Positions 6,974-14,156 are shown, counted from the stretch's first letter. The stretch: DNA of 18,112 bases from Desulfobacterales bacterium (GCA_030145595.1 JAQYVG010000032.1:1-18112); one strand, 5' to 3'. The notes: generated by a model from the sequence alone, not told the origin. Numbers and translations are program-made.

Positions 6974-7082
6974 ATTTATGCAACGAGATGGTTTACTGAA
7001 ACGGCGGTACCGCTGCATAAAAAGCAGCGATTATTTTTAGAGCGGCGCAGCCGCGTTGTATAAAATCACGGAGAGATTTTAT
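6974..7082. repeat. Cluster of small palindromes before the TPR gene
   Basis: Within 109 bases are GCGGTACCGC (7004-7013), GCTGC/GCAGC (7012-7016, 7024-7028), GCGGC/GCCGC (7042-7046, 7050-7054) and ATAAAATC/GATTTTAT (7060-7067, 7075-7082). They are enclosed in part by ATTTATGCAACG against CGTTGTATAAAAT (6974-6985, 7054-7066). The last hairpin ends two bases before the ribosome binding site of the TPR gene. This resembles a BIME-like mosaic. The rest of the 429-base gap 6665-7093 holds only the dapA leader and its candidate promoter. Confidence 0.5.
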
Positions 7083-7093
7083 TAAAGGATGGT

Positions 7094-7729
7094 ATGATGA
7101 CAAAAGCAAAAAACGTGCATGAATATATCGCTCAACAAAGAGCCGCCATCGCCGGCAACCCGGAATGCGGAACATCGCATTATAATCTTGCCGTCGCCCT
7201 GCTGGGACTGCAACAGTATGATGAAGCTGAAAAAGAGCTGAAGGAAGCCATTTATTGCAGTCCGAACCTGGCCGAAGGGTATGTGCAGTTAGGGGGCATT
7301 TGCCTTCAGCAGGGAGATCTGGACGGATGCATGGCCTACAACCAGCAGGCAATCAAGGTCCGGGCCGGCTTTGCCGAAGGTTGGGGCAACATAGGGTTTG
7401 TGCATTTACAAAAAGGAGAAGTTGACGAAGCAATCCATGCCCTTAGGAAGGCCATCACTTTTAACGTCAACTTTCTGCAAGCGTATGCCACCCTGGCCAA
7501 CGCCTATCTTATGAAAGGCTTGATTAACGAGAGCATCGAGGCCAACCTGAAGACCCTTGAACTAGAACCCGGGTTTGCGGTGGCCCACAACAACCTGGCG
7601 ATTGCCTATCTTGAACAGAACAAACACGATCTGGCCATAGAACATTTTGATAAAGCTGTTGAGCTTGGTTATGCAGTGGCCCCGGAAATGTTAAAGGAAG
7701 TCGAGCCGTACCGGGATAAAGCCGACTGA
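7094..7729 (+). CDS. Tetratricopeptide repeat protein
   Basis: The 211-residue protein is almost entirely TPR: five 34-residue units begin near residues 26, 60, 94, 128 and 162, each with the W/Y-L-G/N-Y-A-E pattern (for example YNLAVALLGLQQYDEAEKEL, and AHNNLAIAYLEQNKHDLAIE near 164-183). There is no signal peptide or membrane segment, so it is a cytoplasmic protein-binding scaffold; the partner is unknown. AAAGGA at 7084-7089 could serve either of two adjacent ATGs; 7097 has the better spacing (seven bases). It lies 16 bases before the next gene, which is in turn upstream of dsrAB on the same strand, so a link to assembly or control of the sulfite reductase is possible but unproven. Confidence 0.9.
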   Translation: MMTKAKNVHEYIAQQRAAIAGNPECGTSHYNLAVALLGLQQYDEAEKELKEAIYCSPNLAEGYVQLGGICLQQGDLDGCMAYNQQAIKVRAGFAEGWGNIGFVHLQKGEVDEAIHALRKAITFNVNFLQAYATLANAYLMKGLINESIEANLKTLELEPGFAVAHNNLAIAYLEQNKHDLAIEHFDKAVELGYAVAPEMLKEVEPYRDKAD

Positions 7730-7745
7730 AAAACTGCCGGCACAG

Positions 7746-8936
7746 ATGAAAACCAGACCGCAAGTTAAATATTTTTTGTATAGTGCCGACCAGGCTGTCG
7801 ATAACAAGAGCGAGGTCTGGACGGCGCCCATCCCTTTGAGCCGCAAACCATCTGATAAAATAGAAAATATTTCAATCAGCCATGGCAACTATTTTTATGC
7901 TGTCCGCGATTTTCTGGAAAAAGACAGCTTCAGGCTAATTTTGTCGGCACTTTCTCAAGAAATTCGTCAAGATGTCACCCTCGGCAAATTAAAAGAAATC
8001 CGCATTTATCTTGAAAAACACGGAGAATTTTACCATCCGGCCCGCATTGAAACGTTTTTGCCGGAGTCGATAGTTTCTTTCGTGTTGAATGTGGCCGTGT
8101 CCGGTGCCGGCAAAGATTGCGCTCAAAGAGAATACCGGCTTTTACAAAAACTCAACAAAAACTTTTCGTTTTCATTTCTACCCATGGTTTTCGGCCGGGG
8201 CAGGGTCTTTATAAAAGCCGCCAACCTTGAGCTGCAAATGTTTTTGGGAGAATGGCTCAAGGGCTACAACGAATTTCACCTTTCCCGCGATCCGTCAGAT
8301 GATAAATTAAAAATGGTTGTATGGGACCCGGAAGCCGGCAGCTACTTTCTCACAGCCAGACAGACCATGGAGCTTTACCGGCAGGCTGCCATGGTTCTTA
8401 CCGCTTACTATAATGTCGAAACTTTTGAACATATATTTTCCTGGCATCATGCTGCCGGCGACTTTGTTGTTAAATGCCAAAACGACAAGGTTGATGTAAA
8501 GCTTGTTACCGTAAGACAATACGGTCCCATGTTTGCAGGCAACAACGGGTCTGACCCCCAAAACCCGGACGCTGTCATAGTGTTGGAGGCACTGCTGGTC
8601 TTTTTTTTGAATCTGGCCATGCGGATGCGTCTCGACCGACTGGACGGAACCGGAGAAATAGTATGGTCGGGCAAAATTGCCGTGAAACAGTCTTTGAAGG
8701 GTTTTTTAGACGCCTTGGCCTTAAAGTCGCCCGGCAGTCTGATGGCGGAACCTCTGGTCGATTGTTTCCAACAACACCTGTCTTCTTATACCCGTTCGGA
8801 GCTGCTTGCTTTGAATCGAGCTCTGGTCGCTAAATATCATCCCCGATCTCCGGACCTTGCGGTTATTAAGCAGCATCTTGCACAACACGTAGATGATTTG
8901 TACGCCGCCGCCAAAGATTGTAAAGCATCTTCGTAG
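7746..8936 (+). CDS. Protein of unknown function upstream of dsrAB, possibly kinase-like fold
   Basis: I do not recognise this 396-residue protein as a named family. It has no signal peptide; the only strongly hydrophobic stretch is around 278-292 (VIVLEALLVFFLNLAM), likely a buried helix. A series of segments recalls a decayed protein-kinase or aminoglycoside-phosphotransferase fold: VLNVAVS near 113-119, REYRLLQKL at 128-136, FSFLPMVFGRG at 142-152, FLGEWLKGYNEFHLS at 166-180, then FSWHHAAGDFVVK at 231-243 and VKLVTVRQYGPMF at 251-263, where a catalytic loop and metal-binding Asp would fall. The canonical HxD...N is not clearly intact, so it could be a pseudoenzyme. It follows the TPR gene by 16 bases without a clear ribosome binding site and lies 320 bases before dsrA. 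Confidence 0.75.
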   Translation: MKTRPQVKYFLYSADQAVDNKSEVWTAPIPLSRKPSDKIENISISHGNYFYAVRDFLEKDSFRLILSALSQEIRQDVTLGKLKEIRIYLEKHGEFYHPARIETFLPESIVSFVLNVAVSGAGKDCAQREYRLLQKLNKNFSFSFLPMVFGRGRVFIKAANLELQMFLGEWLKGYNEFHLSRDPSDDKLKMVVWDPEAGSYFLTARQTMELYRQAAMVLTAYYNVETFEHIFSWHHAAGDFVVKCQNDKVDVKLVTVRQYGPMFAGNNGSDPQNPDAVIVLEALLVFFLNLAMRMRLDRLDGTGEIVWSGKIAVKQSLKGFLDALALKSPGSLMAEPLVDCFQQHLSSYTRSELLALNRALVAKYHPRSPDLAVIKQHLAQHVDDLYAAAKDCKASS

Positions 8937-9056
8937 TCCCAGATAGATCTATGGCACAACATAGAGGGTTTTGTTAGGCTTTAAGTACTAGATAAAGTGC
9001 AAAAAAGGCTTTAAAAATAAAACGGCCCCGGAGCATTACAAGACCATGCTTTTCTA

Positions 9057-9085
9057 TTGACAAGACACAATAATAATTCTATATC
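9057..9085 (+). promoter_or_regulatory. Probable sigma70-type promoter of the dsr operon
   Basis: TTGACA (9057-9062), an exact 17-base spacer and TATATC (9080-9085, four of six) form the best promoter match in the 320-base gap before dsrA. Transcription would start near 9092, giving a leader of about 165 bases. Upstream, 8937-9056 holds a weak 5-bp hairpin (CTATG/CATAG, 8949-8964) and AT-rich DNA with no gene. Confidence 0.6.
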
Positions 9086-9155
9086 TCCTGCTTTGGATGC
9101 TCAAAGTTTTATTGTAATACATATAGTTATTCGAAAGAACAAATCAGACAACATC

Positions 9156-9252
9156 ATGAGAGGAGGTGACCAGGACTGCCCCAGAGGGGAAAAGCGAAAA
9201 TTCTTTTTTATTTTATAGAGGATGGCAAATTTTTCAATTAGAATGGAGGTAA
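9156..9252 (+). promoter_or_regulatory. dsrA leader with an unpaired consensus Shine-Dalgarno and mini-ORFs
   Basis: AGGAGGTGA at 9161-9169 is complementary over nine bases to the usual 16S rRNA 3' end, yet no normal start codon lies 5-10 bases after it. Possible mini-ORFs are: ATG at 9156 (20 codons, stop 9216-9218), GTG at 9166 (28 codons, stop 9250-9252, four bases before the dsrA ATG) and a CTG at 9176. A short CCCC/GGGG hairpin follows (9179-9189). It may be a leader peptide or a ribosome standby site; it may also be chance. dsrA has its own ribosome binding site, GGAGGT at 9245-9250. Confidence 0.35.
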
Positions 9253-9256
9253 CGAT

Positions 9257-10570
9257 ATGGCAAAACATGAAACCCCTTTGCTGGACCAGCTTGAAAGCGG
9301 TCCGTGGCCGAGTTTCGTGTCCGATATCAAGCAAGAGGCCGAAGCAAGAGCAAAAAATGAAAAGGGAGTAGAGTACCAGATTCCCGTGGATGTTTGTGAG
9401 GATCTTCTGGGCATACTTGAACTTTCCTTCAAGCATGGCCGAACCCACTGGAAACACGGTGGAATCGTCGGTGTCTTCGGTTACGGCGGCGGTGTCATCG
9501 GCCGGTATTGCGACCAGCCCGAGATGTTTCCGGGTGTGGCCCATTTTCACACCATGCGGGTCAACCAACCGGGCGGCAAGTTCTATACCAGCGAATTTTT
9601 GAGGCAGCTTTGTGATGTCTGGGATATGCGCGGCAGTGGCCTTACCAACATGCATGGATCCACCGGCGACATTATTCTGCTAGGCACCACGACACCCCAG
9701 TTGGAAGAGATCTTTTTTGAATTGACCCACACATATAATCAGGATCTGGGCGGCTCCGGTTCAAACCTTAGAACGCCTGCCGACTGTGTGGGCGAGGCCC
9801 GCTGTGAGTGGTCCTGCTACGACACCCAGGCTCTGTGCTATGATCTTACCCAGGAATATCAGGACGAACTCCATCGGCCCGCCTTTCCGTATAAATTCAA
9901 ATTCAAATTCGACGGCTGCCCCAACTGCTGCGTGGCATCCATCGCGCGCGCGGACATTGCCTTTATCGGCACCTGGAAAGATGATATCCGCCTCGACCAG
10001 GAAGCGGTTGCAGCCTATGTGGGCGGTGAGTTTCCACCCAACGGCGGCTCGCATTCAGGTCGGGACTGGGGCCCCTTTGATATCAAAAAAGAGGTCATCG
10101 ACCTTTGTCCCACCGGCTGCATGCAGTATGCCGACGGCAAACTTGCCATCGACAATAAAGAATGCAACCGCTGCATGCACTGCATCTCCGTCATGCCCCG
10201 CGCACTGCGAATCGGCAATGATCGAGGCTGTTCCATTCTGGTGGGTGCCAAGGCGCCCATCCTGGACGGTGCCCAGATGGGCTCTCTACTGATTCCGTTT
10301 ATCAAGGTTGAAGAACCTTACGACGAAATTAAGGAAGTCATTGAAAATATCTGGGACTGGTGGATGGAAGAAGGCAAGAACCGCGAACGTCTGGGTGAAC
10401 TCATGAAACGTCAGGGTTTCCAGAGGCTGCTCGAAGCGTGTAACCTTAAGCCGGATCCGCGGATGGTTCAGGAACCACGCACCAATCCGTATATCTTCTG
10501 GAAAGAGGATGAAGTTCCAGGCGGATTCCAACGCGATATCAACGAATTCAGAAAACACCATCTGAGATAG
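9257..10570 (+). CDS. dsrA: Dissimilatory sulfite reductase alpha subunit
   Basis: DsrA pairs with DsrB in the cytoplasmic alpha2beta2 enzyme that reduces sulfite in sulfate respiration, in concert with DsrC (not in the window). The 437-residue length equals that of Desulfovibrio vulgaris DsrA. The siroheme-linked [4Fe-4S] site shows Cys177 and Cys183 (CVGEARC) and Cys221 with Cys225 (CPNCC). A ferredoxin domain follows, with CPTGC at 284-288 and CNRCMHC at 303-309 binding a second [4Fe-4S]. GGAGGT is seven bases before the ATG. dsrB starts 12 bases after the stop. The conserved motifs and the adjacent DsrD indicate the reductive rather than the oxidative (sulfur-oxidiser) type. Confidence 0.99.
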   Translation: MAKHETPLLDQLESGPWPSFVSDIKQEAEARAKNEKGVEYQIPVDVCEDLLGILELSFKHGRTHWKHGGIVGVFGYGGGVIGRYCDQPEMFPGVAHFHTMRVNQPGGKFYTSEFLRQLCDVWDMRGSGLTNMHGSTGDIILLGTTTPQLEEIFFELTHTYNQDLGGSGSNLRTPADCVGEARCEWSCYDTQALCYDLTQEYQDELHRPAFPYKFKFKFDGCPNCCVASIARADIAFIGTWKDDIRLDQEAVAAYVGGEFPPNGGSHSGRDWGPFDIKKEVIDLCPTGCMQYADGKLAIDNKECNRCMHCISVMPRALRIGNDRGCSILVGAKAPILDGAQMGSLLIPFIKVEEPYDEIKEVIENIWDWWMEEGKNRERLGELMKRQGFQRLLEACNLKPDPRMVQEPRTNPYIFWKEDEVPGGFQRDINEFRKHHLR

Positions 10571-10582
10571 GGGGTAAAGACT

Positions 10583-11731
10583 ATGGCATTTGTATCTTCA
10601 GGTTACAATCCTGCAAAGCCGATGGAAAATAGAATCACCGATATCGGTCCGAGAAAATATGATGAGTTTTATCCGCCGGTTATCAAAAAGAACAAGGGCA
10701 AGTGGCTGTATCATGAGATCCTGCAGCCCGGCGTGCTGGTGCATGTGGCTGAATCCGGCGATGAAGTCTATACGGTCAGAGTCGGCGGTATCCGCCTTAT
10801 GAGCGTGTCGTTGATCCGTGAAGTCTGTGACATTGCGGATAAACATTGCGACGGACACATGCGCTTTACCACCCGCAACAACATCGAGTTCATGGTGGAC
10901 AGCAAAGACAAAGTACAGCCGCTGGTCGATGATCTCGAAAGCCGCAAGTTTGACGGCGGCAGTTTCAAGTTCCCCGTGGGCGGCACCGGTGCCGGGGTGA
11001 CCAATATCGTCCACACCCAGGGCTGGATTCACTGCCATACACCGGCAACGGACGCATCCGGTCCGGTTAAGGCCACCATGGATGTGCTGTTCGATGATTT
11101 TAAAAACATGCGCTTGCCGGCGCATGTGCGCGTCTCTTTGGCCTGCTGTTTGAATATGTGCGGCGCAGTGCACTGTTCGGATATTGCCATTTTAGGCTAT
11201 CACCGCAAGCCGCCGCTGATGGACCATGAATATTTGGACAAGATGTGCGAAATTCCGCTGGCCATCGCGTCCTGCCCCACGGCGGCGCTCAAGCCGGGGA
11301 AAATGGAGCTGGAAGACGGCACCTCGGTTAAAAGCATTATGGTCAACGAGCCCCGCTGTATGTTCTGCGGCAACTGCTACACCATGTGCCCCTCCATGCC
11401 TTTGGCCGACACGGAAGGCGACGGTATCGTCATCATGGCCGGCGGCAAGGTGTCCAACCGCATCAGTGCACCCAAGTTCTCCAAGGTCGTTGTGGCCTTT
11501 TTCCCCAACGAGGCGCCGCGCTGGCCCCAGACCACGGACTGTATCCAGAAAATGATCGAGGTCTATGCCGCCGATGCCAATAAATACGAGCGTCTGGGCG
11601 AGTGGGCCGAGCGGATCGGGTGGGAACGGTTCTTTGAAAAGTGTGAACTGGAATTTACCCATCATCTGATCGACGATTTCCGTGATCCGGCGTATTATAC
11701 CTGGCGCCAGACAACTCAGTTTAAATTCTAA
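10583..11731 (+). CDS. dsrB: Dissimilatory sulfite reductase beta subunit
   Basis: DsrB carries the catalytically active siroheme of the DsrAB complex in known enzymes. The 382-residue protein starts MAFVSSGYNPAKP and shows Cys151 (HCHTPA) and the CCLNMCGAVHC block (188-198) for the siroheme-linked [4Fe-4S]. The ferredoxin domain has Cys231 (SCPTAAL) and CMFCGNCYTMC at 259-269. Positively charged TTRNN at 96-100 belongs to the siroheme and sulfite-binding region. AGGGGGT precedes the ATG by about seven bases. It is 12 bases after dsrA, clearly one transcript. After its stop an 11-bp perfect hairpin separates it from dsrD. Confidence 0.99.
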   Translation: MAFVSSGYNPAKPMENRITDIGPRKYDEFYPPVIKKNKGKWLYHEILQPGVLVHVAESGDEVYTVRVGGIRLMSVSLIREVCDIADKHCDGHMRFTTRNNIEFMVDSKDKVQPLVDDLESRKFDGGSFKFPVGGTGAGVTNIVHTQGWIHCHTPATDASGPVKATMDVLFDDFKNMRLPAHVRVSLACCLNMCGAVHCSDIAILGYHRKPPLMDHEYLDKMCEIPLAIASCPTAALKPGKMELEDGTSVKSIMVNEPRCMFCGNCYTMCPSMPLADTEGDGIVIMAGGKVSNRISAPKFSKVVVAFFPNEAPRWPQTTDCIQKMIEVYAADANKYERLGEWAERIGWERFFEKCELEFTHHLIDDFRDPAYYTWRQTTQFKF

Positions 11732-11743
11732 CAAAACAACCCG

Positions 11744-11769
11744 CAGGGGGGCACGAACGTGCCCCCCTG
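11744..11769 (+). other. Perfect intercistronic hairpin between dsrB and dsrD
   Basis: CAGGGGGGCAC (11744-11754) and GTGCCCCCCTG (11759-11769) pair exactly around GAAC. It starts 13 bases after the dsrB stop and ends 32 bases before the dsrD start. The following bases (TAACTAATGAAAAT) are not a U-tract, so it is more likely an mRNA-stabilising or processing structure that sets dsrAB over dsrD levels than a full terminator; partial termination remains possible. Confidence 0.75.
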
Positions 11770-11801
11770 TAACTAATGAAAATAAGACAAGAGGCTTTAT
11801 A

Positions 11802-12041
11802 ATGGATCAAGCGGAAGCAACAGAAAAAATTGTAGCAGCGCTGCAAAAGAAAAAAAGTAAAACCAAGTTTTACTTCAACGAATTGGCTAAAATACTCGAT
11901 TTAAAGCCCCGAGCAGCTAAAAAGCTGATTAACATAATGGTCACAGATGAAGTCCTGGAATACTGGTCCAGCGGCAGCACTTCGCTGTACGGACTCAAAG
12001 GGGTTGGCAAGCAGGCTGCCGCCGAACACGAAGACGAATAA
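11802..12041 (+). CDS. dsrD: DsrD, activator of dissimilatory sulfite reductase
   Basis: DsrD is a small cytoplasmic winged-helix protein known to stimulate DsrAB activity rather than bind DNA. The predicted 79-residue chain begins MDQAEATEKIVAALQKKKSK and contains KFYFNELAKIL, PRAAKKLINIMV and VLEYWSSGSTSLYGLKG, the recognisable DsrD pattern, with the usual length of about 78. The start at 11802 is chosen because GAGG lies seven bases upstream and the longer frame into the hairpin and dsrB end is not DsrD-like. It is cotranscribed with dsrAB, 70 bases downstream of dsrB. Its presence marks the reductive dsr type. Confidence 0.97.
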   Translation: MDQAEATEKIVAALQKKKSKTKFYFNELAKILDLKPRAAKKLINIMVTDEVLEYWSSGSTSLYGLKGVGKQAAAEHEDE

Positions 12042-12104
12042 TAAGAGCCGGTGCGTTTGGCTTAAAAAAAGACCGAACCAGCCATAGGGTTTTGAGCAGC
12101 CCCC

Positions 12105-13550
12105 ATGCAGCAGAAAGATATGGATTTTCCCCGAATTTTAATTTCAGCTCTGCGAGGAGGGGCGGGAAAGACCATCCTGTCGATCGGCATCACGGCGGCA
12201 TGGAAAAAGCTCGGAAAGAACGTAGCGCCTTTTAAAAAAGGTCCGGATTATATTGATGCAGGCTGGCTATCCCTTGCGGCCGGCCGGCCCTGCCATAATC
12301 TGGACACCTTCCTGATCGAAACAAAGCATATCCTGCAGTCATTTCTATTCCATTCCAGCCAAGGTGATATCGCCGTCATTGAAGGCAACCGGGGTCTTTA
12401 CGACGGTATTGACATTCAGGGGAGTACCAGTACGGCAGAGCTGGCCAAACTGCTGCACGCGCCGGTTGTGCTGTGTATCGATTGTACCAAATCGACCCGC
12501 ACCATGGCCGCAGCGGTTTTGGGCTGCATGCAGTTCGACCCCGGAGTCGACATCAAAGGGGTGATTCTCAATCGGGTTGCCGGTCCCCGGCATGAAAAAA
12601 TCCTGCGCCAAAGCATCGAACATCACTGTAATATTCGCGTCTTGGGAGCTGTGCCGAAACTGGGCAAGCAGAATTTTCCGGAGCGGCACATGGGGCTTGT
12701 TCCCACCCAAGAACACGCCTGGGCTCAGGAGTCCATCGATGCTGCCGCCCAAATCGCCACAAATTACCTGGATCTTGACGCCCTGGCTGAAATCGCCGGC
12801 CAGGCCCCAAATTTGGGGTCAGAAGGCATTCACTATCCAGCATCCCCGCTGAAGCGGGTTCTCCGCTGCGCTCCGACCGGCAACCAACATTCAGCACTCC
12901 GGATAGGCGTCATCAAGGATTCCGCCTTTCAGTTTTATTATCCTGAAAACATCGAGGCGCTGGTCGATGCCGGGGCCAAGACGGTTTTTATCAGCCCCCT
13001 TACAAGCGAGACAATTCCGCCCGTAGATGCCCTGTATATCGGCGGCGGCTTCCCGGAGACCCACGCCGAGCAGCTGTCAGACAATGTAACGTTCAAGGCG
13101 CAGCTTAAATCCCTGGCCCAAGACGGCCTGCCCATATACGCGGAATGCGGCGGTCTGATGTACTTAGGAGAGGAGCTTGTTTTGGACGAAAAGTCGTATC
13201 CCATGGCCGGGGTTTTGCCGGTGGTATTCGGTTTTTCGAAAAAGCCCCAGGGGCACGGCTACACTATTGTGGTCGTTAAAGAAAAAAATCCGTATTTTGA
13301 AGTCGGTGCCGAACTAAAGGGTCATGAATTTCACTATTCGCGGGTTTTACAATGGCGAGGTGCTGCCAAGGATCTTGTCTTTGGCATGAAAAGAGGGACA
13401 GGTTTCATCGACAACAAAGATGGTGTCCGTTACAAAAACGTTCTGGCAACATATACCCACCTGCATGCTCTGGGCTCACCTGCCTGGGCCGAGTCGATCG
13501 TCCGCAATGCAATTTCTTACAAAAATAAAATCGCTGGCGCGATTTTATGA
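12105..13550 (+). CDS. cbiA: Cobyrinate a,c-diamide synthase family amidotransferase (DsrN)
   Basis: The 481-residue glutamine-dependent amidotransferase amidates acetate side chains of a tetrapyrrole. Next to dsrABD the likely substrate is siroheme, giving the amide form found in DsrAB, although cobyrinate is the textbook substrate. The N-terminal ATPase has SALRGGAGKT (14-23) and KKGPDYID (44-51); the C-terminal GATase domain has the Cys348 nucleophile in YAECGGLMYL and THLHA at 451-455. A non-conserved linker at about 236-266 contains palindromic DNA. The start at 12105 has no good ribosome binding site; ATG at 12120 (residue 6) is possible. The last codons and stop lie inside a palindrome at 13525-13548. 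Confidence 0.95.
   Translation: MQQKDMDFPRILISALRGGAGKTILSIGITAAWKKLGKNVAPFKKGPDYIDAGWLSLAAGRPCHNLDTFLIETKHILQSFLFHSSQGDIAVIEGNRGLYDGIDIQGSTSTAELAKLLHAPVVLCIDCTKSTRTMAAAVLGCMQFDPGVDIKGVILNRVAGPRHEKILRQSIEHHCNIRVLGAVPKLGKQNFPERHMGLVPTQEHAWAQESIDAAAQIATNYLDLDALAEIAGQAPNLGSEGIHYPASPLKRVLRCAPTGNQHSALRIGVIKDSAFQFYYPENIEALVDAGAKTVFISPLTSETIPPVDALYIGGGFPETHAEQLSDNVTFKAQLKSLAQDGLPIYAECGGLMYLGEELVLDEKSYPMAGVLPVVFGFSKKPQGHGYTIVVVKEKNPYFEVGAELKGHEFHYSRVLQWRGAAKDLVFGMKRGTGFIDNKDGVRYKNVLATYTHLHALGSPAWAESIVRNAISYKNKIAGAIL
12805..12866. repeat. Palindromic patch in the cbiA interdomain linker
   Basis: CCCCAAATTTGGGG (12805-12818) is a perfect 14-base palindrome and CCCGC/GCGGG (12845-12849, 12854-12858) a hairpin with four-base loop. 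Both fall in the linker between the ATPase and amidotransferase domains, where the protein sequence looks unconstrained. A repeat inserted in frame is one explanation; that is inference. Confidence 0.35.
13525..13548. repeat. ATAAAATCGC/GCGATTTTAT palindrome, copy 1
   Basis: Perfect 10-bp arms (13525-13534, 13539-13548) surround TGGC. It encodes the last residues of the CbiA-type protein (KIAGAIL), and its final T is the first base of the TGA stop (13548-13550). The same arms recur 87 bases later at 13612-13635. Confidence 0.7.
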
Positions 13551-13573
13551 AATGCGGCTACACCGCTAAACAG

Positions 13574-13603
13574 AGCGGGCATTCTTATTTAAGAATGCCC
13601 GCT
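13574..13603. terminator. Bidirectional terminator between cbiA and the cytochrome gene
   Basis: AGCGGGCATTCTT (13574-13586) pairs exactly with AAGAATGCCCGCT (13591-13603) around ATTT, followed by TTGTTATT on the plus strand and A-rich bases on the other side. It lies centrally between two convergent genes and between two identical-arm palindromes. Confidence 0.85.
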
Positions 13604-13611
13604 TTGTTATT

Positions 13612-13635
13612 ATAAAATCGCCCCGGCGATTTTAT
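13612..13635. repeat. ATAAAATCGC/GCGATTTTAT palindrome, copy 2
   Basis: Identical 10-bp arms (13612-13621, 13626-13635) surround CCCG. The TAA stop of the minus-strand cytochrome gene (13632-13634) lies inside the right arm. Confidence 0.7.
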
Positions 13636-14156
13636 TTTTTCTTCTTTTTGGGATGACACATTTTACATTTTGCTTTTGTGGGTGCATACCCCTCGTCTTT
13701 AGATTTCAATTTCATTTTTTTGTTGTATTTTTTGTGGCAGCCCTGGCAGTTTGCATGCATGGCGTTGGCGTGGTAATCGTTGATGACGTCTTTCTTTTTA
13801 AGCTTCTTTTTCTTTCTTGTTTTGGTATTGATATAAGCGGGTTTTTTGTGGCACTCAATGCAGTTTTTGACTTCGTCGCCCTCTTTTAGATCCTTCAGCG
13901 GGATACTTTTTCCATCTTCTGTTTCTTCATGGTGACAGTCCCCGCAGCCGTTTGGGTAAAGATCCGGGTGCTTTTCAGCGTATTCGGTCATATGTTTTTT
14001 GTGCGTAAAGACAAGGATGCTCTCTTTGTGTTCTTTATAGGCTTTGTTATTCATGGGGATCTCATCTTTTACCTCGGTACCGGCATATAATCCGGCAGCA
14101 GCAAAGAGGACCGCAATTCCAGCAACCATTGCAACGATTAGAAATTTTTTGCTCAT
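13632..14156 (-). CDS. Periplasmic tetraheme class III-type cytochrome c
   Basis: The 174-residue preprotein has a signal peptide (MSKKFLIVAMVAGIAVLF, cleavage near AGLYAG at 21-26) and four CXXCH heme c motifs: CGDCH at 71-75, CIECH at 99-103, CQGCH at 137-141 and CKMCH at 164-168. Candidate distal ligands are His52, His55, His76, His129 and His134, consistent with bis-histidine hemes of cytochrome c3/c7 type. It is probably a periplasmic electron carrier between hydrogenases or formate dehydrogenases and membrane complexes. It is very lysine-rich (RKKKKLKKKD at 114-123 and a poly-Lys C terminus), suggesting acidic partners. It is convergent with the dsr operon and has its own promoter. A weak AAGAG ribosome binding site precedes the ATG. 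Confidence 0.93.
   Translation of the reverse strand: MSKKFLIVAMVAGIAVLFAAAGLYAGTEVKDEIPMNNKAYKEHKESILVFTHKKHMTEYAEKHPDLYPNGCGDCHHEETEDGKSIPLKDLKEGDEVKNCIECHKKPAYINTKTRKKKKLKKKDVINDYHANAMHANCQGCHKKYNKKMKLKSKDEGYAPTKAKCKMCHPKKKKK

Noticed and set aside
9100..11740. Long open frames antisense to dsrA and dsrB
   Set aside because: They mirror the codon pattern of the highly conserved dsr genes and have no recognisable domains.
11744..11769. Rho-independent terminator ending dsrAB
   Set aside because: There is no U-tract after the stem, and dsrD follows at once in the same direction.
11682..11801. N-terminal extension of DsrD into the dsrB end
   Set aside because: It would translate the intercistronic hairpin; the 79-residue form matches the DsrD family length and has a ribosome binding site.
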